8,629 nt of DNA from Odoribacteraceae bacterium (lineage in GTDB: Bacteria; Bacteroidota; Bacteroidia; Bacteroidales; Marinifilaceae). The stretch spans positions 1 through 8,629 of the forward strand of contig JAIRKS010000229.1 in NCBI GenBank assembly GCA_031259905.1. Reading direction: 5' to 3'. Both the position numbers and the translations under genes were made by a program. Below the pieces are notes generated by a model that was not told the DNA's origin, ran no database searches, and saw only the letters and a program-made list of their open reading frames with translations. Of this stretch, positions 1-6,540 are shown in pieces (positions within the stretch are counted from its first letter, which is position 1; each line of letters opens with the position of its first letter).

Positions 1-3
1 CAT
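1..3 (-). other. Possible start codon of a further downstream gene
   Basis: The first three bases read ATG on the minus strand, 15 bases after the aroC stop. Just before this ATG is the purine run AGGGGGAAA, which resembles a Shine-Dalgarno site. The other genes here mostly lack such a site, so the run could be chance in a G-rich stretch. No coding sequence of this gene is inside the window, so it cannot be named. If real, it would be the next gene of the slyD-aroC tail. Confidence 0.3.
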
Positions 4-18
4 TTTCCCCCTGCCTGG

Positions 19-1095
19 TTAGGTGGGGGGGTAGAGGTTGCTTTCGAGCATCATGTCGAGTGTTAGCATGGCGGCCATAGCTTCCACGACCGGCAGCACG
101 CGCGGGACCACGCAGGGATCGTGTCGTCCGGTAGCCGTCAGCTCGACATCCTCGCCGCTCGTCGTCACGGTCTGCTGCGGCAGGGCGATCGTGGGGACGG
201 GCTTGAAGGCCACGCGGAAAGTGATCTCCTCGCCGCTGGTGACGCCGCCGAGAATCCCGCCGGCGTGATTCGTCACGGGGATCACGCCGCGGGAGGAGGC
301 GCGGAGCGGGTCGTTGTGCTCGCTGCCTTTCATGGCGGCGGCGCGGAAACCCTCGCCGTACTCGAATCCTTTTGCCGCGTTGATGCTCATCATGTAGTGC
401 GCCAGGCGGGCCTGGAAGCGATCGAAGACCGGCTCGCCGGCGCCGGGGGGCACTCCACGGATGACGCCCGCGACGATCGCGCCGATGGAGTCGCCGGCGC
501 GCGAGACCTCGCGGATGAGTTCTACCATTTCGGCCTCTTTCAGCGGGTCGGGACAGCCGATCGCGCTGCCGGGGGGGCATGGCAGGGTGGGGTGATCCTG
601 CTCGATCTGCACGTGGCCGACCCGCGCGGTGCAGGCGTGCACGGATATTCCCTCGAGGCGGAGGAATTGCTTGGCGATGGCGCCGGCGACGACGCGCGCG
701 ACGTGTTCGCGCGCCGATGATCTCCCGCCGCCGCGGTGGTCGCGTATCCCGTACTTTGCTTGCCAGGCGCAGTCGGCGTGGGAGGGGCGGTAGAGGTGTT
801 CGAGGGCGTCGTACGCCTCGCTGCGCGCGTCGCGGTTGTAGACGATGAAGCCGACGGACATTCCCGTCGTCACCCCGCGGAACAGGCCGGAGAGTATCTC
901 CACGCGGTCGGGTTCGCGTCGCGGGGAGACGAGCGGGGAGGCGCCGGGACGACGGCGGTCAAGCTCGCGCTGGATGTCGTCTTCCTCGAGGCGCAGTCCC
1001 GCGGGACAGCCGTCGATGACGCCGCCGATGGCCTTCCCGTGCGATTCCCCGAAGGAGCGCAGGGAGTAGATTTTTCCTATCGTGTTGCCGGCCAT
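19..1095 (-). CDS. aroC: Chorismate synthase
   Basis: Seventh and last enzyme of the shikimate pathway. It converts 5-enolpyruvylshikimate-3-phosphate to chorismate by 1,4-trans elimination of phosphate, using reduced FMN that is not consumed overall, in the cytoplasm. The 358 residues match the usual length (E. coli about 361). All family signatures are visible: GESHG at 16-20, YRPSHAD at 102-108, GGGRSSARE at 122-130, NHAGGILGG at 276-284 and TGRHDPC at 322-328. His19 and His106 fit the two conserved catalytic histidines, and Asp326 lies in the RHDP motif. In signature 2 the usual RSSARET is RSSAREH. The ATG starts directly at the conserved MAGNTIGKIYSLRSFGESHG N-terminus, so the start is firm. 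It begins 9 bases after the slyD-like stop, with no promoter seen between, so co-transcription is likely. Codons favour C endings (CGC, CTC, GTC, TCC), unlike atpD. Confidence 0.98.
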   Translation of the reverse strand: MAGNTIGKIYSLRSFGESHGKAIGGVIDGCPAGLRLEEDDIQRELDRRRPGASPLVSPRREPDRVEILSGLFRGVTTGMSVGFIVYNRDARSEAYDALEHLYRPSHADCAWQAKYGIRDHRGGGRSSAREHVARVVAGAIAKQFLRLEGISVHACTARVGHVQIEQDHPTLPCPPGSAIGCPDPLKEAEMVELIREVSRAGDSIGAIVAGVIRGVPPGAGEPVFDRFQARLAHYMMSINAAKGFEYGEGFRAAAMKGSEHNDPLRASSRGVIPVTNHAGGILGGVTSGEEITFRVAFKPVPTIALPQQTVTTSGEDVELTATGRHDPCVVPRVLPVVEAMAAMLTLDMMLESNLYPPT

Positions 1096-1104
1096 GACGA
1101 GCGA

Positions 1105-1620
1105 TTAATGGCAGCAGCCGGAGTCGCTGCCGCATGAATGGCAACCGCCGCAGGCGTGGGCGCCGAGGCGTTCAAGCTCCTCGTCGGTGGCGGCGCGCGT
1201 GTGCAGGATTCTTCCCTTGAAGTGGAGGTCGACGCCCGACAGGCGGTGGTTGAAGTCCATCGTCACGATGTCGTTGTCGATCTCCTTGATGGTGCCGCTC
1301 AGGCGTCTTCCCATGCTGTCCTGCATGGGGAGGAGGTTGCCGACGGCCAGGTCTTCCTCGTCCATGTCGCGGAAGATCTCCCTCGGCAGCCGGACGATCA
1401 TCTCTTCCCGCGTCTCGCCGTAGGCCCGCGCGGCGGGCAGGCAGAAGTCGAAGGAGTCCCCGGCGTTCAGGCCGAGCAGGTTCATCTCGAAGTACTCGAG
1501 CATCTGTCCCTGGCCGCAGATGAATTCCAGGGGGTTTTTCTCGTCGGTTTCTTCTATTAACTCGTTGTTGACGTCTCGCAGTTCGTAGGCGAGGCTGACG
1601 AAGTGGTTTTTTGTAATCAT
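1105..1620 (-). CDS. slyD: SlyD-like FKBP-type peptidyl-prolyl cis-trans isomerase with a Cys/His-rich tail
   Basis: Cytoplasmic folding catalyst and chaperone that isomerises peptide bonds before proline. In the SlyD family an IF domain inserted in the flap of the FKBP fold holds unfolded chains. The N-terminal part (about 1-68, with LEFICGQGQMLEYFE at 31-45 and AYGE at 66-69) and the return segment (NHRLSG at 124-129, then LHFKGRILHTRAAT at 132-145) are FKBP halves. Residues about 70-120 form the insert (REEMIVRLPREIF and a KEIDNDIVTMDFNH turn). The usual NHPLAG is NHRLSG here. The tail from residue 155, HACGGCHSCGSDSGCCH, has five Cys and three His, comparable in place to the nickel-binding tail of E. 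coli SlyD, though much shorter and richer in Cys. There is no signal peptide. It sits 36 bases after atpG and 9 bases before aroC. The symbol is assigned by family resemblance only, and metal binding is inferred. Confidence 0.9.
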   Translation of the reverse strand: MITKNHFVSLAYELRDVNNELIEETDEKNPLEFICGQGQMLEYFEMNLLGLNAGDSFDFCLPAARAYGETREEMIVRLPREIFRDMDEEDLAVGNLLPMQDSMGRRLSGTIKEIDNDIVTMDFNHRLSGVDLHFKGRILHTRAATDEELERLGAHACGGCHSCGSDSGCCH

Positions 1621-1656
1621 GTGGTTTATCGATTTCGTGTAAGGTATGTTTCGTGA

Positions 1657-2523
1657 TCAGATGATCGTCCCTCCCGCGATGTCCAGTAGCTCGGCGGTGA
1701 TGTTCTGCTGCCGCAGCTTGTTGTATTCCAGCTGGAGGTTTTTGAGGAGTTTCGTGGCGTTGTCGCTGGCCATTTGCATGGAGAGCACGCGCGCGGCCTG
1801 TTCGGAGACCTGGTTTTCCAGTAGCGTCCGGAGGAGGGTGGCGCGGAGCACCAGCGGGTAGAGCATCTCGATGATGGATTCGCGGGAGGGCTCGTGGATG
1901 TAGTCCCTGTCGCTCCCCGGCGCGGGCTGGCTCCCGGCGTGCACGCCCTTCCAGGGGAGGAAGGGCAGGCGGGTCATGACTTGCGTGCCGATGCTCTTGA
2001 AACGGGCGTAGATGATCTCCACGCGGTCGACCTCGCCGTCGAGGAACTGGCGGATGAGGTCGTCAGCGAGGGTTAACATGTCCGCGGCGTGGTCTTTTTG
2101 CCGGGTTGTCCAGGGGAGCGGCATGATTTCCACGGCGCTGTTTTTTCTTATTTCCGATTGTATTTTGCGGCCGACGGGGTATACTTTTACTTGTTCCGCC
2201 CCGGCGTGGGCGTCCCGCGATTCCAGGAATTTTTTGTGCAGCATCACGTTGAACGAGCCGCACAAGCCGTCCTCGGAGCCGAAGACGACCATCGCTACCC
2301 GCCGCGCCTCGCGTTCCTCGGCTAACGGGGAGAGGTGGTCGACGGGGCGCGCTTCTACCCGCTGTAACATTCGCTGTAACGATTCCAGGTAGGGACGGGT
2401 GTGGTGGAGGGCCGTCTCGGCCTTGCGTAGCCGCGCCGAGGCGATCATTTTCATTGCCCCGGTGATTTTCTGGAGGGAGTTGACGGAAGTGATCCTTCTT
2501 TTTAGTTCTCGTGAGGTGGACAC
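1657..2523 (-). CDS. atpG: F1Fo ATP synthase gamma subunit
   Basis: Central rotor shaft of F1. Its N- and C-terminal helices form a coiled coil inside the alpha3-beta3 ring and link its catalytic changes to rotation of the c ring. The 288 residues match E. coli (about 287). The N-terminus, STSRELKRRITSVNSLQKIT followed by GAMKMIASARLRKAE, aligns position by position with the usual start, so the GTG at 2521-2523 is the true start and no ATG competes. The Rossmann-like middle contains GLCGSFN at 86-92. The C-terminal helix has LENQVSEQAARVLSMQMASD (235-254), then EYNKLRQQNITAELLDIAGG. The usual final Gly-Ala of the gamma signature is Gly-Thr (285-286). It lies 27 bases after atpA and is the last atp gene. 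A GTG start may lower its translation relative to atpA and atpD, which fits one gamma per three alpha-beta pairs, though that is inference. Confidence 0.97.
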   Translation of the reverse strand: MSTSRELKRRITSVNSLQKITGAMKMIASARLRKAETALHHTRPYLESLQRMLQRVEARPVDHLSPLAEEREARRVAMVVFGSEDGLCGSFNVMLHKKFLESRDAHAGAEQVKVYPVGRKIQSEIRKNSAVEIMPLPWTTRQKDHAADMLTLADDLIRQFLDGEVDRVEIIYARFKSIGTQVMTRLPFLPWKGVHAGSQPAPGSDRDYIHEPSRESIIEMLYPLVLRATLLRTLLENQVSEQAARVLSMQMASDNATKLLKNLQLEYNKLRQQNITAELLDIAGGTII

Positions 2524-2550
2524 CGCGTTGTTGTTTTAGTGTTTGTTTTA

Positions 2551-4125
2551 TCAGGCAAAGCGTCGCGCGACCTCGTCGGCGACCTCGTCGAGCAGCGCGG
2601 TGACGGGGGCGTCCAGCACTCCCTGGCGGAGTTTGTCGAGCACCTCTTGCCGGTAACGTACCCGCAGGATTTCGAGGAAGGCGCTCTCGAAGTCGTGCAC
2701 GCGCTCGAGCGGTACTTTCTTTAGCAGGCCGCGCGTGCCGCAGTAGATCACGGCGACTTCTTCCTCGACGGCCACGGGCGCGTGCTGGGGCTGGATCAAG
2801 AGGCGGGCGTTCTTCCGCCCCTTGTCGATGACCATTGACGTCACGGTGTCCATGTCGCCGCCGAACTTGGAGAAGGCTTCCAGCTCGCGGTACTGCGCCT
2901 GGTCGATTTTCAACGTTCCAGCGATCTTTTTCATGGACTTGATCTGGGCGTTTCCCCCGACGCGCGATACCGAGACCCCGACGTTGATGGCCGGGCGGAT
3001 GCCCTCGTTGAAGAGAGATGTCTCGAGGAATATCTGCCCGTCGGTGATGGAGATCACGTTCGTCGGGATGTAGGCCGAGACGTCGCCCGCCTGTGTCTCG
3101 ATGATCGGCAGGGCGGTGAGTGATCCGCCTCCCTTGACGATCGGCTTCAGGGGGTCGGGGAGGTCGTTCATCGTGGAGGCGACCTCGTCGTTGGAGATGA
3201 CGCGGGCGGCTCGCTCCAGCAGGCGGGAGTGCAGGTAGAAGATGTCGCCGGGGTATGCCTCGCGCCCCGACGGGCGCCGCAGGATGAGGGAGATCTCCCG
3301 GTAGGCCACGGCCTGCTTCGAGAGGTCGTCGTACACCACGAGGGCGTGCCGCCCGCTGTCCCTGAAGAATTCCCCGATCGTCGCCCCCGCGAAAGGCGCG
3401 TAGTAGCGCATGGCGGCAGAGTCCGACGCGTTCGCGGCGACCACCACGGTGTAATCTAATGCCTTTCCCTCCCGCAGGACGTTTACCAGCGTGGCTACCG
3501 AGGAGGCTTTCTGCCCGATGGCCACGTAGATGCAGTAGACGGGGTCTCCCTGGTCATAGTTTTTGCGCTGGTTCAGGATCGCGTCCAGGGCTATCGAGGT
3601 TTTTCCCGTCTGCCGGTCGCCGATGATCAGCTCCCGTTGTCCCCGCCCGATGGGTACCATCGAGTCGATGGCCTTGAGGCCCGTCTGCAGGGGTTCTTTC
3701 ACGGGCTGGCGGTAGATGACCCCTGGGGCTTTCCGCTCTAACGGTAACCGCATCAGGTCACCCCGGATGTCTCCCTCCCCGTCGATCGGCTCTCCCAGGG
3801 TGTTGATGACTCTCCCCAGCAACCCCTCCCCCACGTTGATGGAGGCCATCTCCCCGGTCCGTTTTACCGTGAAGTTTTCTTTCACGCGATCGCCGGCGTT
3901 CATCAGGACGACCCCGATGTTGTCCTGCTCCAGGTTCATGGCGACTCCCACGACGCCGTTCTCGAATTCCAGCAGTTCGTTCGCTCGCACCTTGTCCAGC
4001 CCGAAGACGCGGGCAATGCCGTCGCCCACGCCCATGACCACGCCTACCTCCTCGAAGGAGGTGCGGGCGTCTGCCTCTTGTAATTGTTTGGCCAGTATGT
4101 CTGATATTTCGTTTGGTTTTATCAT
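2551..4125 (-). CDS. atpA: F1Fo ATP synthase alpha subunit
   Basis: Non-catalytic nucleotide-binding subunit of the F1 hexamer, which also supplies the arginine finger to the beta catalytic site. Length is 524 residues (E. coli about 513). Visible motifs are the Walker A GDRQTGKT at 169-176, VVYDDLSKQAVAYRE at 263-277, and the family signature PAINVGVSVSRVGG at 378-391, in which Arg388 is the equivalent of E. coli Arg376. After ERAARV the segment up to GSLTALP contains MNDLPDPLKPIVKGG and is about 7 residues longer than in E. coli (hand alignment from memory), which is usual for Bacteroidota. The N-terminus MIKPNEISDILAKQL supports the ATG used. There is no Shine-Dalgarno, and the 24-base gap after atpH is AT-rich. 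The sign of GC skew changes inside this gene, although the reading frame is intact. Confidence 0.99.
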   Translation of the reverse strand: MIKPNEISDILAKQLQEADARTSFEEVGVVMGVGDGIARVFGLDKVRANELLEFENGVVGVAMNLEQDNIGVVLMNAGDRVKENFTVKRTGEMASINVGEGLLGRVINTLGEPIDGEGDIRGDLMRLPLERKAPGVIYRQPVKEPLQTGLKAIDSMVPIGRGQRELIIGDRQTGKTSIALDAILNQRKNYDQGDPVYCIYVAIGQKASSVATLVNVLREGKALDYTVVVAANASDSAAMRYYAPFAGATIGEFFRDSGRHALVVYDDLSKQAVAYREISLILRRPSGREAYPGDIFYLHSRLLERAARVISNDEVASTMNDLPDPLKPIVKGGGSLTALPIIETQAGDVSAYIPTNVISITDGQIFLETSLFNEGIRPAINVGVSVSRVGGNAQIKSMKKIAGTLKIDQAQYRELEAFSKFGGDMDTVTSMVIDKGRKNARLLIQPQHAPVAVEEEVAVIYCGTRGLLKKVPLERVHDFESAFLEILRVRYRQEVLDKLRQGVLDAPVTALLDEVADEVARRFA

Positions 4126-4149
4126 GACGTTGTCAATTGTATTGTTCGA

Positions 4150-4701
4150 TTATTTCTTCAAGAATTCCCCGCGGATTTCTTTCAATTTCCGGCTCACGGA
4201 GGCGTCGTACTGCCGGTCGCCAATCTCTAGGATAATCCCCCCCACGATGGCAGGCTCTACCTTGTAGATGAATTCCAGGTTCTCCCCGGCACGTCCCCGT
4301 GCGAAGGCTTCTACTTTCCCCGCCATCTCCGGCGAGAGCGACACGGCGGTCGTTACCTTTACTCGCGATATGCCGCGGGCCGTCCGGTATATCTCCTCGT
4401 ACATCCTGGAGATCGCCTTCGCGTGCATCTCCCTCCGATTGCGGATTAACAGGCGGATGAAGCGACGGATCGCGGGTATATCTTCCCCCGCGGGATGTAT
4501 TCCCATCGCCGTCGCCAGCAGTTGCTCTTTCGTTTTCGACGGCAGCATCGGGTTCTGCAACGCTTTTTGCAGCCCGGGATGAGCGGCGGCGTTTTCCTGG
4601 AACGATTTCATCTTCCCGTAGATCAACTCCTGCAGGTCTCGCCCCCCGGCATGACGGAACAAAGCCTTGGCGTAGCGTCGGGAAATTAATCCTTCATCCA
4701 T
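4150..4701 (-). CDS. atpH: F1Fo ATP synthase delta subunit (OSCP-like)
   Basis: Stator subunit that sits on top of F1 and ties the alpha-subunit N-termini to the b subunits, preventing F1 from turning with the rotor. Length is 183 residues (E. coli about 177). The N-terminal helical domain starts with the typical ISRRYAKALF (6-15) and includes NPMLPSKTKEQLL at 50-62. The C-terminal domain ends with the delta signature KVEPAIVGGIILEIGD (147-162), followed by RQYDASVSRKLKEIR. It is soluble, with no membrane segment. It starts 24 bases after the atpF stop and ends 24 bases before atpA, in the common b-delta-alpha order. The start at MDEGLISRRYAKAL puts the conserved helix at the expected distance. 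Confidence 0.96.
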   Translation of the reverse strand: MDEGLISRRYAKALFRHAGGRDLQELIYGKMKSFQENAAAHPGLQKALQNPMLPSKTKEQLLATAMGIHPAGEDIPAIRRFIRLLIRNRREMHAKAISRMYEEIYRTARGISRVKVTTAVSLSPEMAGKVEAFARGRAGENLEFIYKVEPAIVGGIILEIGDRQYDASVSRKLKEIRGEFLKK

Positions 4702-4725
4702 GAGATTTACACGTTGGACGGGTCA

Positions 4726-5217
4726 TCACTCTTCCCCCTCTTTTAGTAGTTTCTCGATTAATTCCATTTGCGCCTCCTCGCCGGCGAGATTCCGGCGGAT
4801 TACCTGCTCGGCAATCTGCAAGGAGAGCATCCCGGCTCGCTCGCGTAGTTGAAATTCGGCATCTACCCTCGCCTGTTCTATGGATAGCCTCGCCGACTCC
4901 ATGATGCGTTTCGCCTCGTGGGCGGCCGTTTTCTGCGCGTTGTCTATGATCTCTTGCTTCGCGCGTTCGGCCTGCTGCATGATTTCCATCTGCTGCTTCC
5001 GGGCGTCCGTCAATAGTACGCGGGCGTCTGCCCTTGCCTGCTCCCGATCTTTCTCCGCTTCCCGTGTATATTCCACGCCTTTATCGATGAAGGCGGCCCG
5101 CTCGTCCACGCTCTTGATGATCGCCGGCCAGGCGTACTTGCCAAGCACGCCCAACAGGATCAAGAAGATGATGAGCATCCAGAGTACCAGTCCAAGTTCC
5201 GGGGTAAACAGTGACAT
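4726..5217 (-). CDS. atpF: F1Fo ATP synthase b subunit
   Basis: Peripheral stalk subunit, a membrane-anchored dimer that holds the stator against F1. Length is 163 residues (E. coli about 156). A single membrane helix spans about 8-28, within PELGLVLWMLIIFLILLGVL (6-25), followed by the typical GKYAWPAI turn at 26-33. Residues about 35-140 are strongly charged and helical, with Ala, Glu, Gln, Lys and Arg spaced as in a long coiled coil. The C-terminal part (about 130-163), with QIAEQVIRRNL at 134-144, is the delta-binding end. There is a single b gene and no b-prime gene, so a b homodimer is expected. It starts 12 bases after atpE without a visible Shine-Dalgarno. The gene ends in two consecutive stop codons, TGA TGA (4723-4728). 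Confidence 0.97.
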   Translation of the reverse strand: MSLFTPELGLVLWMLIIFLILLGVLGKYAWPAIIKSVDERAAFIDKGVEYTREAEKDREQARADARVLLTDARKQQMEIMQQAERAKQEIIDNAQKTAAHEAKRIMESARLSIEQARVDAEFQLRERAGMLSLQIAEQVIRRNLAGEEAQMELIEKLLKEGEE

Positions 5218-5229
5218 GGGGTGTTCTTT

Positions 5230-5478
5230 TTAAGCGAATATCACGAGGAAGCAGATCACGAGGGCGATCAGGGCGACGCCCTCGATCAAGGCAGCTACCA
5301 CGATCATGTTTGTCCGCACTTTGTTCGTCGCTTCCGGCTGGCGACCGATCGCGTCCATCGCCGAGGATCCTATTTTGCCAATGCCGATGCCGGCACCTAA
5401 TACCGCGAGACCCGCTCCAATCGCCGCGCCGAGTTCTACTAAACTGATCCCTGCCTGTAATAAAATCATACTTAACAT
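5230..5478 (-). CDS. atpE: F1Fo ATP synthase c subunit (rotor ring proteolipid)
   Basis: Membrane hairpin that forms the rotating ring and carries the ion. Length is 82 residues, with two hydrophobic helices (about 10-40 and 53-81) joined by the polar loop RQPEA at 46-50, which contacts gamma and epsilon. Helix 1 has the glycine-repeat packing motif GAGIGIGKIG (28-37). Helix 2 carries the ion-binding carboxylate Glu66 in VAALIEGVAL. The Na+ ligand pattern (Gln in helix 1, Glu-Ser/Thr-Thr and Tyr in helix 2) is absent: Glu66 is followed by Gly-Val-Ala, and the helix 1 position is Ile. Proton use is therefore the best reading. Two ATGs are possible, at 5478 (used) and at 5469, three residues later (MILLQAG); the sequence does not decide. 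It sits between a and b, with an unusually AT-rich leader. Confidence 0.97.
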   Translation of the reverse strand: MLSMILLQAGISLVELGAAIGAGLAVLGAGIGIGKIGSSAMDAIGRQPEATNKVRTNMIVVAALIEGVALIALVICFLVIFA

Positions 5479-5508
5479 AGCTCTAATTTTTAATGATACA
5501 ACTAATTT
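5479..5508 (-). promoter_or_regulatory. AT-rich atpE leader, possible translation enhancer
   Basis: The 30 bases between the atpB stop and the atpE start have only 6 G or C, in an otherwise GC-rich operon. On the minus strand the heptamer AAATTAG occurs twice, 12 bases apart, the second copy ending about 5 bases before the ATG. There is no clear Shine-Dalgarno site. In Bacteroidota, A/T-rich unstructured leaders can promote initiation, and in E. coli an A/U-rich stretch before atpE raises synthesis of the c subunit, which is needed in many copies. The same role here is inference. Confidence 0.3.
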
Positions 5509-6540
5509 TTATTCTCTTGCTAACCGTATAAATATCGTGGATAGCATCATGAAGACATACGCCTGTATAAAGGCAATCAACAAATGCAACACGTTCATGA
5601 ATAAAGAAAAGATAACGGAGACGACGATCGTCCCACCCATCGCGGCGCTTCCCATCGCTCCCAACAGGAAGATCAGGGAAACCAGCACCAGCGAGATCAA
5701 GTGCCCACCCAGCATGTTGGCGCAAAGACGCACCATCAACGCCACGGGTTTCGTGATCACGCCGAATAGTTCGATGAGGGGCATTAACGGCACCGGCACT
5801 TTTAACCATAACGGCACTTCGGGCCAGAAGATCTCGCGCCAGTAGTGCCGCGTCCCGGAGACGTTTACCACGACAAACGTGCAAAGCGCCAACACCAGCG
5901 TTACCGAGATGTTGCCCGTCACGTTGGCCCCGCCGGGAAACACCACGATCATCCCCAGCACGTTTGAAAGTAGTATGAAGAAAAAGAGGGTCAGCAGGTA
6001 GGGGCCGTATCGCCGGGCATCTTTTTCCAGTACCTCCACGACGACCTCCTTGTAGATCATCTCCACGAGCAACTCGAGAAAACCCGTGCCCTTGCGCGGG
6101 GCCTTGAAGCGGTTGCGCCTGTAGTAGCGCGACAGGGAGAATGCCATCAATGCCGTGAAGAACGCGCCGATCCCGATAGCTACCACGTTCTTCGTGATCG
6201 AGAAATCCAGCGGGCGATACTCGTCACCCGCTTCATCTCTTCCCACTATCTTGTGCGCGTGAGTACCCTCCCGCGCGATATAAAATCCCTCGTGCTCTCC
6301 CTCTTCTTCCAGGTATCCGGAGCTGAAGCAATGCCACTCTCCCGTGTAATCGCGGACGATCACCGGCAGGTGTATCGCCGCGCCCCACGGCAATTCCCAG
6401 CTGTACTCGTCACCCAGGTGGGTAAAGATTACCTCTTTCAGGTCGAGCGTTCCCGGTTCTTTCTCTCCCGCCGGACGGGAGTAACCCGACACCGGCACGA
6501 GGAGCAATAGCATGAAAATCATGCGACTCAACCGGTACAT
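5509..6540 (-). CDS. atpB: F1Fo ATP synthase a subunit with signal peptide and periplasmic extension
   Basis: Stator channel of Fo that passes protons to and from the c ring. Length is 343 residues, well above E. coli (about 271). The extra is at the N-terminus: a signal peptide (MYRLSR, then MIFMLLLLVPVSG) and about 95 polar residues expected in the periplasm, before the first membrane helix at about 117-136. Further hydrophobic helices lie near 181-201, 208-228, 250-270, 280-300 and 304-338. The essential arginine is Arg271 in VRLCANMLGGHL, followed by Asn275. Gln326 in AFIQAYVF matches E. coli Gln252. His280 stands at the E. coli Glu219 position and His319 at the His245 position, an unusual His/His pair. 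The start overlaps the end of atpC by 13 bases, suggesting translational coupling. A second ATG at 6522 would shorten the signal peptide, so the first is preferred. Confidence 0.97.
   Translation of the reverse strand: MYRLSRMIFMLLLLVPVSGYSRPAGEKEPGTLDLKEVIFTHLGDEYSWELPWGAAIHLPVIVRDYTGEWHCFSSGYLEEEGEHEGFYIAREGTHAHKIVGRDEAGDEYRPLDFSITKNVVAIGIGAFFTALMAFSLSRYYRRNRFKAPRKGTGFLELLVEMIYKEVVVEVLEKDARRYGPYLLTLFFFILLSNVLGMIVVFPGGANVTGNISVTLVLALCTFVVVNVSGTRHYWREIFWPEVPLWLKVPVPLMPLIELFGVITKPVALMVRLCANMLGGHLISLVLVSLIFLLGAMGSAAMGGTIVVSVIFSLFMNVLHLLIAFIQAYVFMMLSTIFIRLARE

Noticed and set aside
121..720. Long plus-strand open frame opposite aroC (199 codons)
   Set aside because: It is the antisense shadow of a GC-rich, fully conserved aroC. 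The translation is low-complexity, rich in Arg, Ala, Gly and Asp, and has no family motif.
736..1137. Plus-strand open frame opposite the start of aroC
   Set aside because: It lies almost entirely within conserved aroC codons and has no recognisable motif.
1621..1656. Separate promoter or terminator between atpG and slyD
   Set aside because: There is no TAnnTTTG element and no hairpin with a U-run. Only a twofold CACGAAA repeat is present, probably chance.
3716..4267. Plus-strand open frame opposite atpA and atpH (183 codons)
   Set aside because: It spans two genes and their gap, is very rich in Ser, Pro and Thr as expected from antisense of this composition, and has no start context.
5230..5478. 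Na+-coupled c ring
   Set aside because: The residues around Glu66 (Glu-Gly-Val-Ala) and the Ile in helix 1 do not fit the Na+ ligand set (Gln, Glu-Ser/Thr, Tyr). Proton coupling fits better.
5306..5845. Plus-strand open frame opposite atpE and atpB (179 codons)
   Set aside because: It is antisense to two membrane subunits with clear conservation, and no family features are visible.
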